In this document: in pieces, positions 11,240 to 24,650 of the stretch
Numbering within the stretch: the stretch's first letter is position 1
Layout: every line of letters begins with the position of its first letter
Assembly (NCBI GenBank): GCA_030770535.1
Contig: JASVEC010000032.1
Coordinates: forward strand, 124,001-188,000
DNA: 64,000 nt
Source: Batkoa obscura
Lineage: Eukaryota; Entomophthoromycota; Entomophthoromycetes; Entomophthorales; Batkoaceae
Direction of reading: 5' to 3'
Notes under the pieces: generated by a model
What the model was told of the DNA's origin: nothing
The model's database searches: none
Seen by the model: the letters and a program-made list of their open reading frames with translations, nothing else
Translations under genes and position numbers: made by a program

Positions 11240-12515
11240 GAGGACTTATTGATTCATTCCTAATTTCATCCAATTTAACATTATAGTATTCTCTAAATTA
11301 CCATGGGTTTTAATATTAACATCGCTAAATGATATTTCAATTGATAATGGAGCAGAAAGTTAATAATTGATTTGTGGACCTGGATAATCTAGTTGATATC
11401 AAAAATTTTCCACTTTAACTACTTCAAGATTCAGAAATAATGACGTGAAATGAACAAAACTTCCAGTTGTACCATGAACAGTATTGATTTCAAGTTGGTT
11501 CACATATTTAGATTTGCATAAATTAAACTTGTTTTTGTCAATATCAAGTATATTTATTCTTGTAACATCGAAGGAAATACTTTGAATTTCTGGTAACTCA
11601 TAAATTGCTTTGAATAGCGTTACTGTCAACTTCTTTGTATATATTCCCTTTAATATTGGTATATTTATAAACTCACAATAGGTTGGCTTAGTTGGATTAA
11701 TATAGCTTAAAGTACTGACGTAACGGTTCTCAACTGGATTTATGCATCTTTTACCTTTTTTAAAAGATTACTCTCAAAATCAATCGATTTTACACTTTTG
11801 AACTTTGCTAAATCTCTAAAACAGAGAGTATTAAATCCTTTTTCAAACTCTTCTTGAGTAACTAACTATAAACAAGCTCTAAAGTTTGACTTTAGACCAA
11901 GCCAAATAGGTTTAAAAATCATTTCATAAGACTATAGATGTAACTCCTTTAAATGATTAAAATTTGACTTAATAGTATCCAGACTCTGAAGATATAAATT
12001 ATTATAAGTATTTATCATTAAAGATTTCAAATTACTGAGACCTAAATGCATAACAATGTTTTCGATACTGTCATCATGTACGAAAATGTTTATTGGTTTA
12101 ATTTGAGTTATGAAATTATAAAATTATGTTATAGTATAAGGATTAATACTTGCTAATATGTGTAATCCTTTCAACTCAGGTAGATTAGGATTGATATTGA
12201 TATTATCAATAAATGTAGGATCATAAATGATATTAGTTTGCATATAGTGTACATAAATTGCGTTAAGATACATGCTGGTTAATTTTGTAGTTATCAGTTA
12301 AAAAGGCATAGTTTATTAAAGGATCATATTTTTTTATGAAAATCTTTTAACACTTTATAATTAGAAAGGGCATAGTGTGAATGAATAGGACTGGATTTTA
12401 TGGCTCCGTTTATAGTGTTGAATAAATATTTATTTTGGAAACATAAATCACACAATTCAGTTGGGATCAACAATTTAAATATTGCCTTTAACGAAATAAC
12501 TGGTAGGTGCTCAAC
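11240..12515 (-). pseudogene. Decayed F-box/LRR-like gene, copy 2
   Basis: A minus-strand reading from about 12.5 kb opens with an F-box-like segment, FKLLIPTELCDLCFQNKYLF, and continues with repeated Leu/Ile/Asn segments down to 11.24 kb. One longer piece (11399-11629, including FKAIYELPEIQSISFDVTRI) matches copy 3 (LKAIYELTKIQSACLDVIRV at 13500-13700). Several stops and frameshifts break it. The family, inferred from pattern, is F-box with leucine-rich repeats. Confidence 0.55.
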
Positions 12516-12580
12516 TTAGATTAGTATTGTAAAATAAAATTAAAACAAAGTTTATTTGTTTCTACATTTTCAATTCAATA

Positions 12581-12671
12581 TATGGGGATGTATTTTTATG
12601 TTTAAGAATTCTACTAAATTTTCCGCTTAAAAAATCGAAAAAACAATGAAGCCAAAAAAAACACTCCCATA
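12581..12671 (-). mobile_element. Family A MITE, copy 10, internally shortened
   Basis: TATGGGGATGTATTTTTATG to AACACTCCCATA, about 91 bp because several core bases are missing. ATAT flanks both ends. Confidence 0.8.
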
Positions 12672-12837
12672 TTTAATCTTTATTTATCTGTGATCTGAAT
12701 ATTACTTTTTATTATGAATAAAAAATTAAATAGCAATTTATTATAGCTTTTATAAATCGAATAAATACCAATTTTATAATTGATCCAATTATTAACTGTT
12801 AAGAAACAATTGATCTTTGATTGTAGCTAAAAGTATA

Positions 12838-12937
12838 TATGAGGATGTATTTTTGTGTTTAAAGATTTTATTAACAATTTTTTCGCTCAGATATCGCTTA
12901 GAAGATGGGAAAAATAATGAAGCCGAAACACTCCCAT
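12838..12937 (-). mobile_element. Family A MITE, copy 11
   Basis: TATGAGGATGTATTTTTGTG to AACACTCCCATA, core TCAGATATCGCTTAGAAGAT. ATAT flanks both ends. Confidence 0.8.
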
Positions 12938-13324
12938 ATCTTTTTTAGAAATATATTTTATTACATCAACTAAAAGTAGCTATTAAAATATTAACAATTT
13001 TATTCTGATAGTTTGAGTTTTTGTTAAGTTTATTTCAAAATTAATTAAACAATGAAAACTTAGACAGTTTTTCGGATAAAAACAAAATATTGAAAATAGA
13101 TCAATATTGTATATATGTATGTTTTATTTTTTACTTAAGCTATAAATTATATTTTATTTAAATCTATTTTACTTCTTTAATAGTGTTGTTATAAGTTTCT
13201 TGAAAGCTATAAATGGTTGTTATCAGCACGTTCGGATTCTAAATTCTTGAATCCTTCTCTACTTTAACAATAAGGAATATTAAATGGAGAAGGTAAAATA
13301 TCTACAATTTAAATTGTACCTATA

Positions 13325-14575
13325 CAGAATTACTTTGTTTCTAATTTCATTTAATCTAACTTTGGAGTATTTTCTAGTGAATTACGAATACTCCTAGGAA
13401 GGGAAAAGGTAACCATTATACTTAATAATGTAAAAGAAAGCGAATAGTTGGTTTCTATATCTTTATCATTTATTTCGTACTCAAAATTTTCAATTTTAGC
13501 TATTTTGAGATTTGGAAGTAGTGATAAAAAATAACAGATTTTTCAACTGTCCTACAAATAGTATTGATCTTTAGCTGTTTAACATATTTACAATTATACG
13601 CTATAAATCCATTTATATAGATATGAAGCTTATTCACTCTTATAACATCCAAACAAGCACTTTGAATTTTGGTCAACTCATAAATGGCCTTCAATAACAT
13701 TATTGTTAATTTCCTTATATACTTCTTTCAATGTTGGTATCTTAGTAAAATCACTATTAATTGACTTGGTTCTATTAAAATAGCACAAAATAGTAACATT
13801 ACAATTCTTAATTAATATTAAATTATTAAAATTTTTATCTAAAAAACTGTCTTCCAAATTAATAAATTTTACAGTTTTGAACTTTGTCAAATCATCGAAG
13901 CAGTTAATATCAAAAATTGTAATAAAATAACTCTCAATGATTAATTCTAAATTAGCACCAGTTTGTCTTTGAATCAAATTCATTAGGTGTAAGGATAGTT
14001 GAGCGAGACCTTAAACGTAACAACCATAACTTAATAAATTTAAATTTAATAATATTCAAGCCATCAAGACAAAAGCCGTTTTATCCATCTATCTTTGATA
14101 TTCTCAAGCTATCTGGGCTTAGATGATTAATAACATCAGTAATATTTATACCATGTATACAAATATCTGGTATTTCAGTTTGAGCTAGATAGTTACCGAA
14201 TTTGACTATTTAGTAAGGAATGTTGCTTAAGAATATCTCTAATGCTCTTGACTCGGGTAGTTTAGCTTTAATAATAATATTACTATCATCTTGATTGCTA
14301 CATCACCAATATGCTTTATGTAATTGATATAGATTATATTTGAATAAGAGTTCAATAGTTTAATATCCTGAGTACACAGATATAAATAGTTCATTGAAGG
14401 CCCATTTTGTCCTAAAAAGTTCACATGGCATTTTCCACAATTGATAGAAGTGTAATGTGAGCGCATAAAATTATATCTTACAACTCTATTTACAACCTTA
14501 AATAGCTATTTATTAAGAAGGGATAATTTACCTAACCCTTCTAGATGCAATAATTCAAATATTACTTCCATAAAA
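13325..14575 (-). pseudogene. Decayed F-box/LRR-like gene, copy 3
   Basis: Minus-strand coding remnants cover 14575 to 13325. The 5' part reads EVIFELLHLEGLGKLSLLNK, then a stop, then RSHYTSINCGKCHVNFLGQN, parallel to the start of copy 2 (SPIHSHYALSNYKV). The 3' part contains two leucine-rich pieces at 13678-13983 and 13500-13700. It is the least decayed of the three copies, with open stretches of up to 101 codons. The tandem same-strand arrangement suggests local duplication before decay. Confidence 0.55.
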
Positions 14576-15963
14576 TAATAGTTAAGTACTCAAGCTAGGT
14601 TGGTGTTATGAAAAATAACTAAACTGAAACAATAATATTATTTATTTATATACTTTTTAATTTAGTAAAATTGATAACTATCCTTGATGACGTAATATGC
14701 CTTTTTACCTGTGTAAAATAAAAAATTCAACAGTCATTTTTTCTAAAGTTTCTTAGATTGACTAAAAAAATTTCATCATAACTACAATTTTTTCTTATAT
14801 TCATAAAAGGTTGAAATTCTCTAATCTTTTACAAGTTAATGTTGAAAATTTCAAGGCTACAAAGGAGAAGTAAGATGAGCAACTTGGGTAATAGCTACTA
14901 AACGATTGAATTAAAATGGAGAGTTCTTGGTTACTATCCAATAAAAGTCAAGGATATTGCATTAAAAAATAGCTCTTGTTCCATAACTAATTGAATTGTC
15001 AATCTAATATCCACTGTTTATTATTAAAAGTTAAGCAGAGTTGGTTACATATAGGTATTTCGATTTGTTTTGATTTAGTATTAATTTTCTTAATATGAAT
15101 AGAAGATTTTAACTTTAACCATGGTTGAATTTATTCAAGTGAGATTAATAGTAGATCAAAAAAACTAAAATTAGCTGAAATGCAGCTAGCTCTAGATGAT
15201 ATATGTTAGACTCTATGAAAATAGTCACTACAACTTTCGATTCGTTATACTTAATTTGAAATTAATTCTATACTATAAGTATATTTTTTGTGCTTGTTAA
15301 TAATGATGGTATAAGTTGTTATTGTAATTATTATTTTATCAATTATCCATTATTCTTTATACTACTATATTAATAAGTATTCCAATTAGTATAAATATGT
15401 TTGTGAACTATTTTTAAACAAACAACTTTGAATGAATAAATTTTTGATGATAGCTTTTATATATTTTAAAAGGATAAACCTAATTTAAATACCTTCAATA
15501 TTTCACCATCCTTATCAGCTTTAGAATGTCTAAAAGTGCCCAACTCTTATTTAATTGGTGATATTTTATATTGTGAATCCGATTGATTTGCTCTAAAATA
15601 TTGGATCAGAAGTCTATGTGTTCAATTTGGAGTAGCTTGCCAAAATATAATACTTTAAAAGAAATAGATCTAAATCCTTTAGTATCACTTTTCCTGTTCT
15701 AAATTCAGGATATCCACAGGTTACTTATACTTAAAAAACTGAAGATATCCTCTGGAAATTAGATAATCCTAATAGTTCAAGATATTGTATTTTAGATTAG
15801 AGCCCTTTGTCAATAAAATGAAGTGAGAAGATTAAAGCACGATATTAAAATTGTTAGATTTCAATCCAAATTTTGAGGACTTCAAATTAGCCAATAAAAT
15901 TGAAAACTAAAAAATAAACAAAAAAATACCAGTTTCAATTTTTTCAAATAAATTAGACTGAAA

Positions 15964-17817
15964 ATGAATCGTATTAGACCCTTGTTATATCCTACTAAAA
16001 GATATCTAACAACTAAAAAATTAATCACTACTCCGATTTATTATGTTAATTCAAGTAAACTTTCATCTATTCAAATACTCCTCATTGATTCATTAACCCT
16101 TTTTCTTAGAACCTCATATTGGTCATTTATATACTAATGTGATATCGGATGTCTATAGTCGCTATTTTGAACTAACTGGAGATAAAGTATTACAAAGTAC
16201 TGGATGTGATGAACATGGACTAAAAATATATCAAGCCTCAACAAAACAATCAATCACCCCACAATTATTTTGCGATAAAATAGCATATAATTTTTTAAAA
16301 TTAAAAGAAAAAAGTGAAATGAAAGAAGATACAATTTTTATAAGAACGAGTGAAGAAAGACATAAAAAAGTTATTCGAGAAGTTTGGCTGGAATTGGAAC
16401 GAAAGGGGTACATTTATAAGGATTTTTATGAAGGATGGTATGCAATCTCAGATGAAGCTTTTGTTAAAGAAGAAGAAGTAGAAAAGAAAGGGGATAAATA
16501 TTATGTAAAGAGCAGTCAATCTGAAGTGGTTTGGATGAATGAACCAACGTATAAATTCAAGTTGTCCATGTTTAAGGAACAAATTCAGCAATTTATTTTA
16601 GAGAATGAAAATGGTAAATAATATTTGTAGATAGAAATCAATACTAATGATTTTAATTTAAATTTAAATTTAGCTATTTTACCATTAACTCGACGTAATG
16701 AAGTATTGAGTTTAATTGAAGATGGTATTAATGATTTATCTATATCAAGACCAACTGAAAGGGTTAAATGGGGTATTCAAGTGCCTAATGATAATACTCA
16801 AATTATATATGTTTGGCTAGATGCTTTATTCAATTATTTAACAGTAACTGAATATCCAGATGTTAATTATAGACAATATTTTGATAATAGGATTCATATT
16901 GTTGGTAAGATTTAATTTAATTTAACATTTATTATGTTATATATATTAACATTGTTATAATTAGGTAAAGATATATTAAAGTTTCATACTATTTATTGGT
17001 ATGGATTTTGTTTAGCTTTAGGCTTAAGCTTACCTAAAGTAGTATTAGCTCATGGTCATTGGACTAATTTAGGGATGAAAATGAGTAAATCAAAAGGCAA
17101 TAGCATTGATCCAATACCATTAATTGAACAATTCGGTTCCGATCCTATTCGCTATTTTTTATTACGTAATGGAGGTGATTTTAATATGGATTCAGGTAAT
17201 TTTATATTAGTATATTATATAGTATATATTATATTTATGAACTATTTTTTATTTTAGATTTCAATGAAAATACTTTAAAAGTAAAATATAAAAAAGAACT
17301 AGTTAGTTTATTAGGTAATTTAATATTAAGAATTACAAGTCCTTCTATCAATCCAGAACAAAATATTCAAATTATTACAGATACTAAAGAATTTAATATG
17401 GAAGAACATCAATTGATTTTGCAATTTAATAATATAATAAGCCAAAGTAATCAATATATGCTTCAATATCAGCCAAATAAAAGTATTGAATTAATAATTA
17501 ATGGATTAATATTAGCCAATCAATATATACAAAAAAAAGAGCCATGGAAATTAAATAATATAACAGATTTTGATAAAAAACAAAAAATTCTTTATTTATT
17601 ATTTGAAATTATTAAAATTACGACTATTTTATTATTACCTATCATGCCTATTAAATGTAATCAGATATTGACTATATTAAATATTGATGAGAGTAAACGT
17701 AATTTAAGTAATATCGAATTTATGAAGGGCTGGAATATTACTAATAATAATAAGATTCACTTGATTAATAAGGAGAAATTAATTGAATATTCTCCATTAT
17801 TTCCAAAATTAAATTAA
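15964..17817 (+). CDS. MSM1: Methionyl-tRNA synthetase, mitochondrial type
   Basis: Class I aminoacyl-tRNA synthetase that charges mitochondrial tRNA-Met. Exons 15964-16054, 16110-16613, 16674-16904, 16965-17195 and 17258-17817 give 538 residues, near the usual 550-575 for mitochondrial MetRS. The HIGH motif is at 33-36 in NSKPHIGHLYTN, the KMSKS loop at about 314-318 in GMKMSKSKGN, and a helical anticodon-binding region follows (KEPWKLNN). The short basic, hydroxyl-rich leader MNRIRPLLYPTKRYLTTKK suits mitochondrial import. The short intron 1 splits the codon just before the HIGH motif; skipping it is needed to restore PHIGH. There is no C-terminal EMAPII-like domain, which separates it from cytosolic enzymes. 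It converges with the next gene; the stops are 59 bp apart, separated by an AAATT tandem repeat. Confidence 0.93.
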
Positions 17818-17839
17818 ATTAAATTAAATTAAATTAAAT
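17807..17839. repeat. (AAATT)n tandem repeat
   Basis: About six copies of AAATT run from the end of the MetRS coding region into the spacer, followed by AAT repeats. Simple sequence; no function inferred. Confidence 0.8.
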
Positions 17840-17876
17840 AATAATAATAATATTAATATTAACATTATTATTTAAT

Positions 17877-19902
17877 TTAGTCAATTCGATTAGATACCCA
17901 TTCATAATAATCGTAATAAATTTGATTGAAATAATTTCTTTTATCAATTGATTTCTTATTTAATTGTTGAATTTCATCTAATGTCATATTAACTTTTTCT
18001 CTTGATTTACTATATAAAGATATAAATTGATAAGCTAATATCTTTTTTTCTTTTGATTTAGATTCGAATTCTAATTATAAATAATTAATATTTTATTGAT
18101 AAGAGAATTATATTTTTACTTTTTAATTCTAATTCTGGATCATCTTGTTCAATTATTTGTTTCATTTCTTCCATTACTTTATTTGCTTCTCTTAACAATA
18201 AAGTATTTCGATTTTCTTCAGGCTCATCTGGAGATATAAAACTAAATTCTATAAATAATAATAATAATAATAATAAAATAGTTAATAAAATAATTAATAA
18301 TCAATAATCGATAATTAAATTACCATATTTGTCCTTTAATCTTTTATTTAAACAAGTCATATCTTCATTTTCATCATCATCTTCAGTTTTATCAAAACTT
18401 TTATTTCTTTGATATTGATAATTTAATTGATTCTCTAATTTTCTTTTCTTTTTGTTAAGATTTTTATTCTTGTTCTTATGGGTTTTTATTTGTTCATTTT
18501 CAATCCATTTAGTTTTTTCTTCTTCTTTTTCTTTTATTTCCTCCGTTATATTTTGTCCCTTATCATCCTTTATTTGATTTTTGCTATTATTATTACTTCT
18601 TAAATTAATTAACTGAGATAATGGAGTTGAATTCAATAATCTGTTATTATTAAATAATTCACTAAATTGACTATCTGTTTTAGAATAATTGAATTTATTA
18701 TTAATATTATTAATGTTTTCTCCATTTAATGATATTTCATCAATAATTTCTTTTTCCTTTTGTTTTTCTTGATGGTATTTATTTTTACTTTTATTTTCTT
18801 TACTTTGATTAAATGAATTGCTGCTTTTTGAGTTTGATTGAAATTCAATCGATGAGGTTAAATTATTACTATTAAACATTGAATTCATTTGATTTTTAAT
18901 TCCTTTATTTTGTTGTTTATTATTATTAAATTGGTTTTTATTATCATTTAATAAACTTAATAATGTATCATAACTATCACTCTTATTATTAAACATTGAA
19001 CTCATTTGATTTTTGATTTCTTCATTTTGTTTAATATTATTATTATTATTATTATTAAATCTATTTTTATTACCATTTAATAAACTTAATAATGTATCAT
19101 AACTATTACTGTTTCTATTATTGCCTTTGTCAATTAATTCAGATAAGGGAGTTGAATTAACTAATCGATTAGTGTTAAAAATATTGCTAAATTGAGTTTC
19201 ACTTCTTGAATTACTTAGTTCATTTTTAATATCAAAATTTTTATTTGTTTTATTATTTAATGAAATATCTTCAATTATATCTTTATCTTTATCTTTATCT
19301 TGAAATAAATTCATTTGATTATTTTTGTTATTAAACATACTATTATAAAAATTAGAACTAAATATTGAAGTTATTGAATTTTCTTCTTGTATTTCATTTT
19401 GTTGATTATTTAAATCATCATTTAACAATTCGTTATTTGTTCGTTTTCTTTGATTGAATAATTGATTTTGGAACTTACTACTAAATATCGATGGTGGTAA
19501 AATACTTGGATTATATTCTTGATTTTGTTGTTGATTCTTTATTGGATTTTGATTTTGCTTGTTATTTAATAAATTTAATAATGTATCATTATTATTACTG
19601 GTTGTAGATTGTAATCGGTTCAGTTTATTTTTATTATTTATAGTATTAATGTTAATGTTATGTTTTTTATGATACAACTCATCCAACTTATTAGTATCAA
19701 TAAGCATCGTTTTCCTGTTATTATTATTATTATTATTAAATAAATTGTTGTTTTTCTTAATATTATTTCCTATATTTACATTCAACTCGTTACTAACATT
19801 GTTTTTTTTACTGTGATATAGTTGATCTAATTTATTAGTATCAATTAGTATTTCATTGTTATCTTTAATTTTATTATAACTAAATAACTTTTGTTGATTT
19901 AA

Positions 19903-19934
<32 letters not shown>

Positions 19935-21630
19935 ATATACTATATTTATTATAATCAATTGACTGAAACTGAACTTTATTGTTAATAATGTTCTCTTTAT
20001 TCTTATCATAATTGTCATTAAATAATAATCCATTATTACTTGAACTATTTTTATATTTTAAATCAAAATCAATTTGATCTTTCTCATTATTATTATTATT
20101 ATTACTGAATAAACTCCCCAATTTATAATTCTCACTCTCAAATATAAATTGATTTTCCGACAATGTACTACTTGTATTTGAAACTAATTTATTCCTTTTA
20201 TTATCTTTCTCAATACTTCCTCCTGTCTCTTCAATAACTTTCCATTCTGGATATTGTAAATCAAAAGTAGTATCCATTTTATTGTTATTATTGTCATTAT
20301 TAATAGTGTTATTCCTACTATTAAAATTAAAATGAACTCTTTTGTTTCTTCTACTGTTACTCTGTATATCAGCACTGCTTCCAATAGTTTGATTTTTACT
20401 TAAATTATCCTCATTTTTATAATGAAATATTGAATCTTCCATTATTTCTTCTTTGGTCAAATTGACTCTTTTTATTGGAAAATAACTTAAATTCGTACTT
20501 AAGCTGTCTTTATTGATTTCATTCAATGTCACTTGTTTTCTACCATTTTCCGTGATAGGATTGATACTTCTCATCAGTAAAGAGCTACTACTTGATTGTA
20601 TTGATTTCTCCATATTATATTGATTTAAAGTATTATTATCATTAGTATTTCTATTGTTATTATTAAATATATTTTTCTCCAAATTAAAATCAATATCACT
20701 AAATTGACTTTCAAACGAAGAGATTCTACCATGTTCATTATTTTTAATACTATTACTAAAGATGGATATACTTTCACGCGATCTATCAATAATTTCATTG
20801 TTTCTATCCGTTTGTTTCATATCTTCCTCACTGCCAATTTTGACATTCTTTACTAAAAAACTATTAAGAGTTGAGAGTTGGTTCTTACTATTAATATCTT
20901 CATCTTTAACAGAATTTAAATCAATTAATGGAAATGAACCATTGGTTGATGAAGCTAATTGATTCTTATTAAATGGATTAAAACTATTATTATTATTATT
21001 ATTATTAAAAATACTATCCGTTTTATTAAAATCCACCTCATTGTATCCATCTTGAATCCCCACTTCTCCAAACTCAACACTATTCCCACTGCCTTCACGA
21101 AACATTGATAAGCTTTTTCTAAAGCAATTACTTTTTGAATCCGATATATCCCCCTTTTTAAAACTTAGTATTTCTTGTTCAATGGCTTGTTCTCTTAATA
21201 AATCTAGTTGATTTGGTGGAATTGAGTTAATATTTTGAGGCCCACTGTTAATTACTTCTCTTTGGATGTTTTCTTGAGTGGGATTAAAATCTATCAATGG
21301 AAAAGAAGCGCTACTCAAAGCTTGGGATTGATATTGAAGCTGGGAATTGGAACTAAAAATGGACTGGTGATCGTTATTGTTATTTAAATTATCATTGTTG
21401 ATAAATATATTTTCGATTGAACTAGTTTTATATTGAGAACTCAATCGAGATTGCGGAATATTATCTTGTTGATTTAAATCCTCATTGTTATTCAACCTTT
21501 GATCATTATTATTTATATTATCCATACTCTTCTTACCTTCAACTTCGCTTTCTTCCTCATTAATTAATTTTTTATACCTTTGATATAATTCTTGGTATTT
21601 ACTGCTAGTATCTTTTGTTCCAATTTCCAT
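17877..21630 (-). CDS. Large asparagine-rich protein with recurring short motifs
   Basis: Exons 18324-21630, 18120-18248 and 17877-18070 give 1209 residues. The first exon alone is open to a stop at 18301, but a GT at 18323 and AG at 18249 splice it in phase to two further exons encoding a compact acidic/basic tail (SFISPDEPEENRNTLLLREA, then KKILAYQFISLYSKSREKVN) that looks folded and conserved. The long body is Asn/Ser/Gln-rich and disordered, but holds repeated short motifs: SFPLIDxN twice; LIDTNKLDxLYH twice; QFSxxFNxNRLxNSTPLSxL twice; YDTLLSLLN twice with a third variant DTLLNLLN; and SIFSSxF twice. No known domain is recognised. Repeated motifs in a disordered chain suggest a multivalent docking scaffold; this is inference. 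Confidence 0.75.
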
Positions 21631-22900
21631 TAAGATCTAATAAGGTTAAATCTAACCTAAGTTGAAGTGTTTATAAGGTTGAAATGAAGATTTTTTTTAA
21701 TCATTTTAATTTTAGATTAGTTTCATTCTTATAAATTTTTATTAGCTAAAAAATTTACTTGATCAAAAAAACTAAAGATATTTTGATGTTATTAATCGTA
21801 ATTAAAAAGAATAGAAATCATTTTGTAAATTTTTATTCCTTTTGATACTATGTCATTTTTGAGTAATAGGGAGGTGATAGACAGACAGAAGCTGATCAGC
21901 CCGTTTCTATTAGTTGAAAATTAACCCTCATTGCAATCTCCCTTAACCCCAATACTAGCCTGAAACTAATCTCTCTAACCTTAACATTAAGCCTAACACT
22001 GACCTTTACCATGTATGAGCTATCTTTCTAAGCTTGAAAAGCTTACTTTTTTGATTGTCACTTTTTTAACTATAATAGGAGAGTATGCAAAAATTAGTAA
22101 ATAAAATTCTTGAGCATTTAGTAAAAGTCAAAAAGGATATGCTATTAAATGAAAATTAAGTTTAAAGATTAAAAACCAAAAAATAACTGTTCCTTTTTTA
22201 ATTTTATTTCATAGTGCCAATCCAATTTAATTATTTAACAGTTATTCTTTTAGAAACAAAAATTAAATTACTAAATCTGGATGAATTGTTTGATTTATGC
22301 TTTTTAAACAAATATTTATAGAGTTATAAATGAAATCCTAAATTGTTAAAATTCATGAATTTCAATTTGTTAATAAAATCTATACTTGTGGTTGATTATC
22401 TCTATAGTATTTTTTTTAACATCTAAATGAAAATGATATACTTTAAAAGTGCCAACTCATAATTTTAATATAGTGGGCCAAATGGAGGATTTAACATGTT
22501 ATAAATGAGTCATTAAAATCTAATCGTTGAAGTTTTGCTAGACCAATTAAAAAAAGCAATAAGTTTTTATGTGTCTAAAAACTTGGTCAAAATTAAATAA
22601 AACTTATAAAAGCATTAAGTATAAATTGCTATCAAACAATTACAGTTTAATCTGATTACCAATTTGCAAAAAAGACAATAATGCTATACCTAATCAGTTA
22701 ATCAAAAATTATAAAATATTAACTTTAAAAAATATTCCCACACCTTTAATGTTTAAACTTAGATATCAAAATTTCATATCCAATGGGTCATTACGGTAAA
22801 CTAAAAGATTGTTTTAATAATAATAGACAAATCAATGCGCTGTTCATCGAAAACACTGATTTGTATCCCCGATAAATTATAGTGATACCAAGCCGACGCT
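21631..22900. other. Intergenic, no gene seen
   Basis: 1.27 kb between the start of the Asn-rich gene and the 3' end of CWC25. It must contain the Asn-rich gene promoter. A segment at 21.9-22.0 kb is richer in C on the plus strand (several CCTAACC-like triplets) but is not a repeat array. No open frame or element copy was recognised. Confidence 0.6.
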
Positions 22901-23871
22901 TTAATATCTATAGCCATTATTTCTAGAGCTATGTCTCACTGGTGATCTTGATCTGTATCTTCCCGATTCTACTTCATTAGAGCGATATCTATCTCGCATT
23001 CTTGGTGATCTAGAACGATCATCTCTTCTTTTTCTTGATTCATAATCATCATATCGGTCATACCTACTAGATCTTGGAGCATCTCCATAGTATCGCTCTC
23101 TGGCTGAAGTCAGGTCATCTTCATAGTGACGACTAAAATAATTAATTTATTTACCAAAACAAAAAAACTAATTACCTTTTACTTCTACCTTCATGACTTT
23201 CATCTTCACTATCTTTTGAGTGTTTTTTGCTTTTGCTTTTCTTTTTTTCCTTTTTTTCTTTTTTTTTTTCCTTTAAATGAGCTAACTTAATAGGATTTTT
23301 TAATAATTTTTCTAAACTTTGTTTTTCCATTTTTTTAATCATAAACAAAGGATCATCTCTTATTTTATTTTGAGTATCTCTAATTGAATTAGCATTGGTT
23401 AAATCCAATGCTTTACCACTACTTAAACCTTCTCCACCTTCAATTAATTTATCTCCGCCTAATAACTTATCGATCTTTTTATCTCCCAATAAATAACTTT
23501 CTTTTTCTTCTTGTTCCATCACTTGATGGATAGGTCCAGAAGCATACATCCATTCCAATTTATTGGAGCGTTTTCTAAATTAAAGCATTAGTACTTTATT
23601 AAATTTTAACTTAAAATAAGTTCCTACTTCAGTCCAGCCTGCTCTTGTAACTGCTCCATTTCTTCAATCTTTCTTTGCTCTTCAATCTCTTTTTTTATTT
23701 GCTCAATACGTTTTCCTTCATCTTCTGCTTTTTTTTCTTCAAGCCATACTTTCTCCATATTATGCATCCGTTGCGGATGCCATGATTTTTTGAAATTCTA
23801 TTATAAAAGTTACTTAGTTTATGACTTGAACTTTTTTTTTAAATTGTACTTACCAGATCGCCTCCTCCCAT
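22901..23871 (-). CDS. CWC25: Pre-mRNA splicing factor CWC25
   Basis: Spliceosomal protein needed for the first catalytic step, acting at the branch site after Prp2. Exons 23854-23871 (18 nt), 23628-23797, 23176-23574 and 22901-23132 give 272 residues. The start MGGGDLNFKKSWHP is the family signature; it is split by an intron after codon 6, so the first exon encodes only MGGGDL. The CIR-type N-terminal coiled coil follows (EEQRKIEEMEQLQEQAGLK), then KLEWMYASGP, another conserved CWC25 block, then a Lys-rich stretch and an RS/RD tail (DRSRSPRMRDRYR). The tail is typical of CWC25 outside budding yeasts. Confidence 0.93.
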
Positions 23872-24547
23872 TGTTATTTTAGTTTATTTTTTTAAAAGAG
23901 TAAAGATGAATTTTAGGATGCTTTCTTTTTTACACTGTTTAGGTTGAATGCAAAATTTCATGAATCAATAGTAATTGGTAGAAAAATATCCACCCAACTG
24001 CTTATTTGAAGCTAAGTTTACATTTTATGCAATTTATCTAAGTTTAAGAATGAAGTTTTAGCTGAGATTTTTTAACAAATTTTTAAGCCTGCCCAAAATT
24101 TAAAATTTAAAATTTATAACTTGTTCACTTTTGATACTTAAAATTATAAAGATATTTAAACTAACTTTACAATAAAAAAATAAGCTATTAAACTAAAATA
24201 AAATAAATATTTTTATAATTATTGATAAAATATCTTAAATATGCTATAAATTATATTTAATTAATTAAAGGTGTTATTTATTATAGTTTATTTTATAAAT
24301 AAATAAATATCAAATCATTATTTTTCAAGTTTAGATTATAATAATAGATAAATACTTAAAATTTATTATAAAAAAAGTAATTATTATAAGTATAATTAAT
24401 AATAACAATCAGAGTTATGAATTTTTGTCTTATTGATACTTAAAATTTAGAAAAAACAATATAATGTCATAAAATTTTTAAATCTTATTCAAACTTTTAA
24501 ACTTAAATTTTATATTTTTTTATAAAGTTAGCAAAACTTTATATATA

Positions 24548-24650
24548 TAAGGGATATACTTTTATGTTTAAGAACTTTACTAATAATTCTTCCAATCAAA
24601 TAGCGCTTAAAAAATGGAAAAGTAATGAAACCAAAAAATACACCCCCATA
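24548..24650 (-). mobile_element. Family A MITE, copy 12
   Basis: TAAGGGATATACTTTTATGT to AATACACCCCCATA, core CAAATAGCGCTTAAAAAATG. The left end is slightly diverged and no clean target duplication is seen. Confidence 0.8.

Larger units (their letters stand above)
6093..15963. other. 9.9-kb gene-poor region: pseudogenes and MITEs
   Basis: Between the second GST and the MetRS gene I find no intact gene. The region carries three decayed F-box/LRR genes on the minus strand (6.4-7.7, 11.2-12.5 and 13.3-14.6 kb) and seven family A MITE copies, listed separately. Stretches 9.4-11.2 kb and 14.6-15.96 kb show scattered short coding-like fragments but nothing that could be assigned. Confidence 0.6.

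Noticed and set aside
18301-18323. Stop at 18301 as the true end of the Asn-rich protein
   Set aside because: GT at 18323 and AG at 18249 splice in phase to two further exons with coding character ending at 17877; the intron model is preferred, though not proven.
21950-22015. CCTAACC-like stretch as an interstitial telomere repeat
   Set aside because: The units are irregular and not in a constant period.
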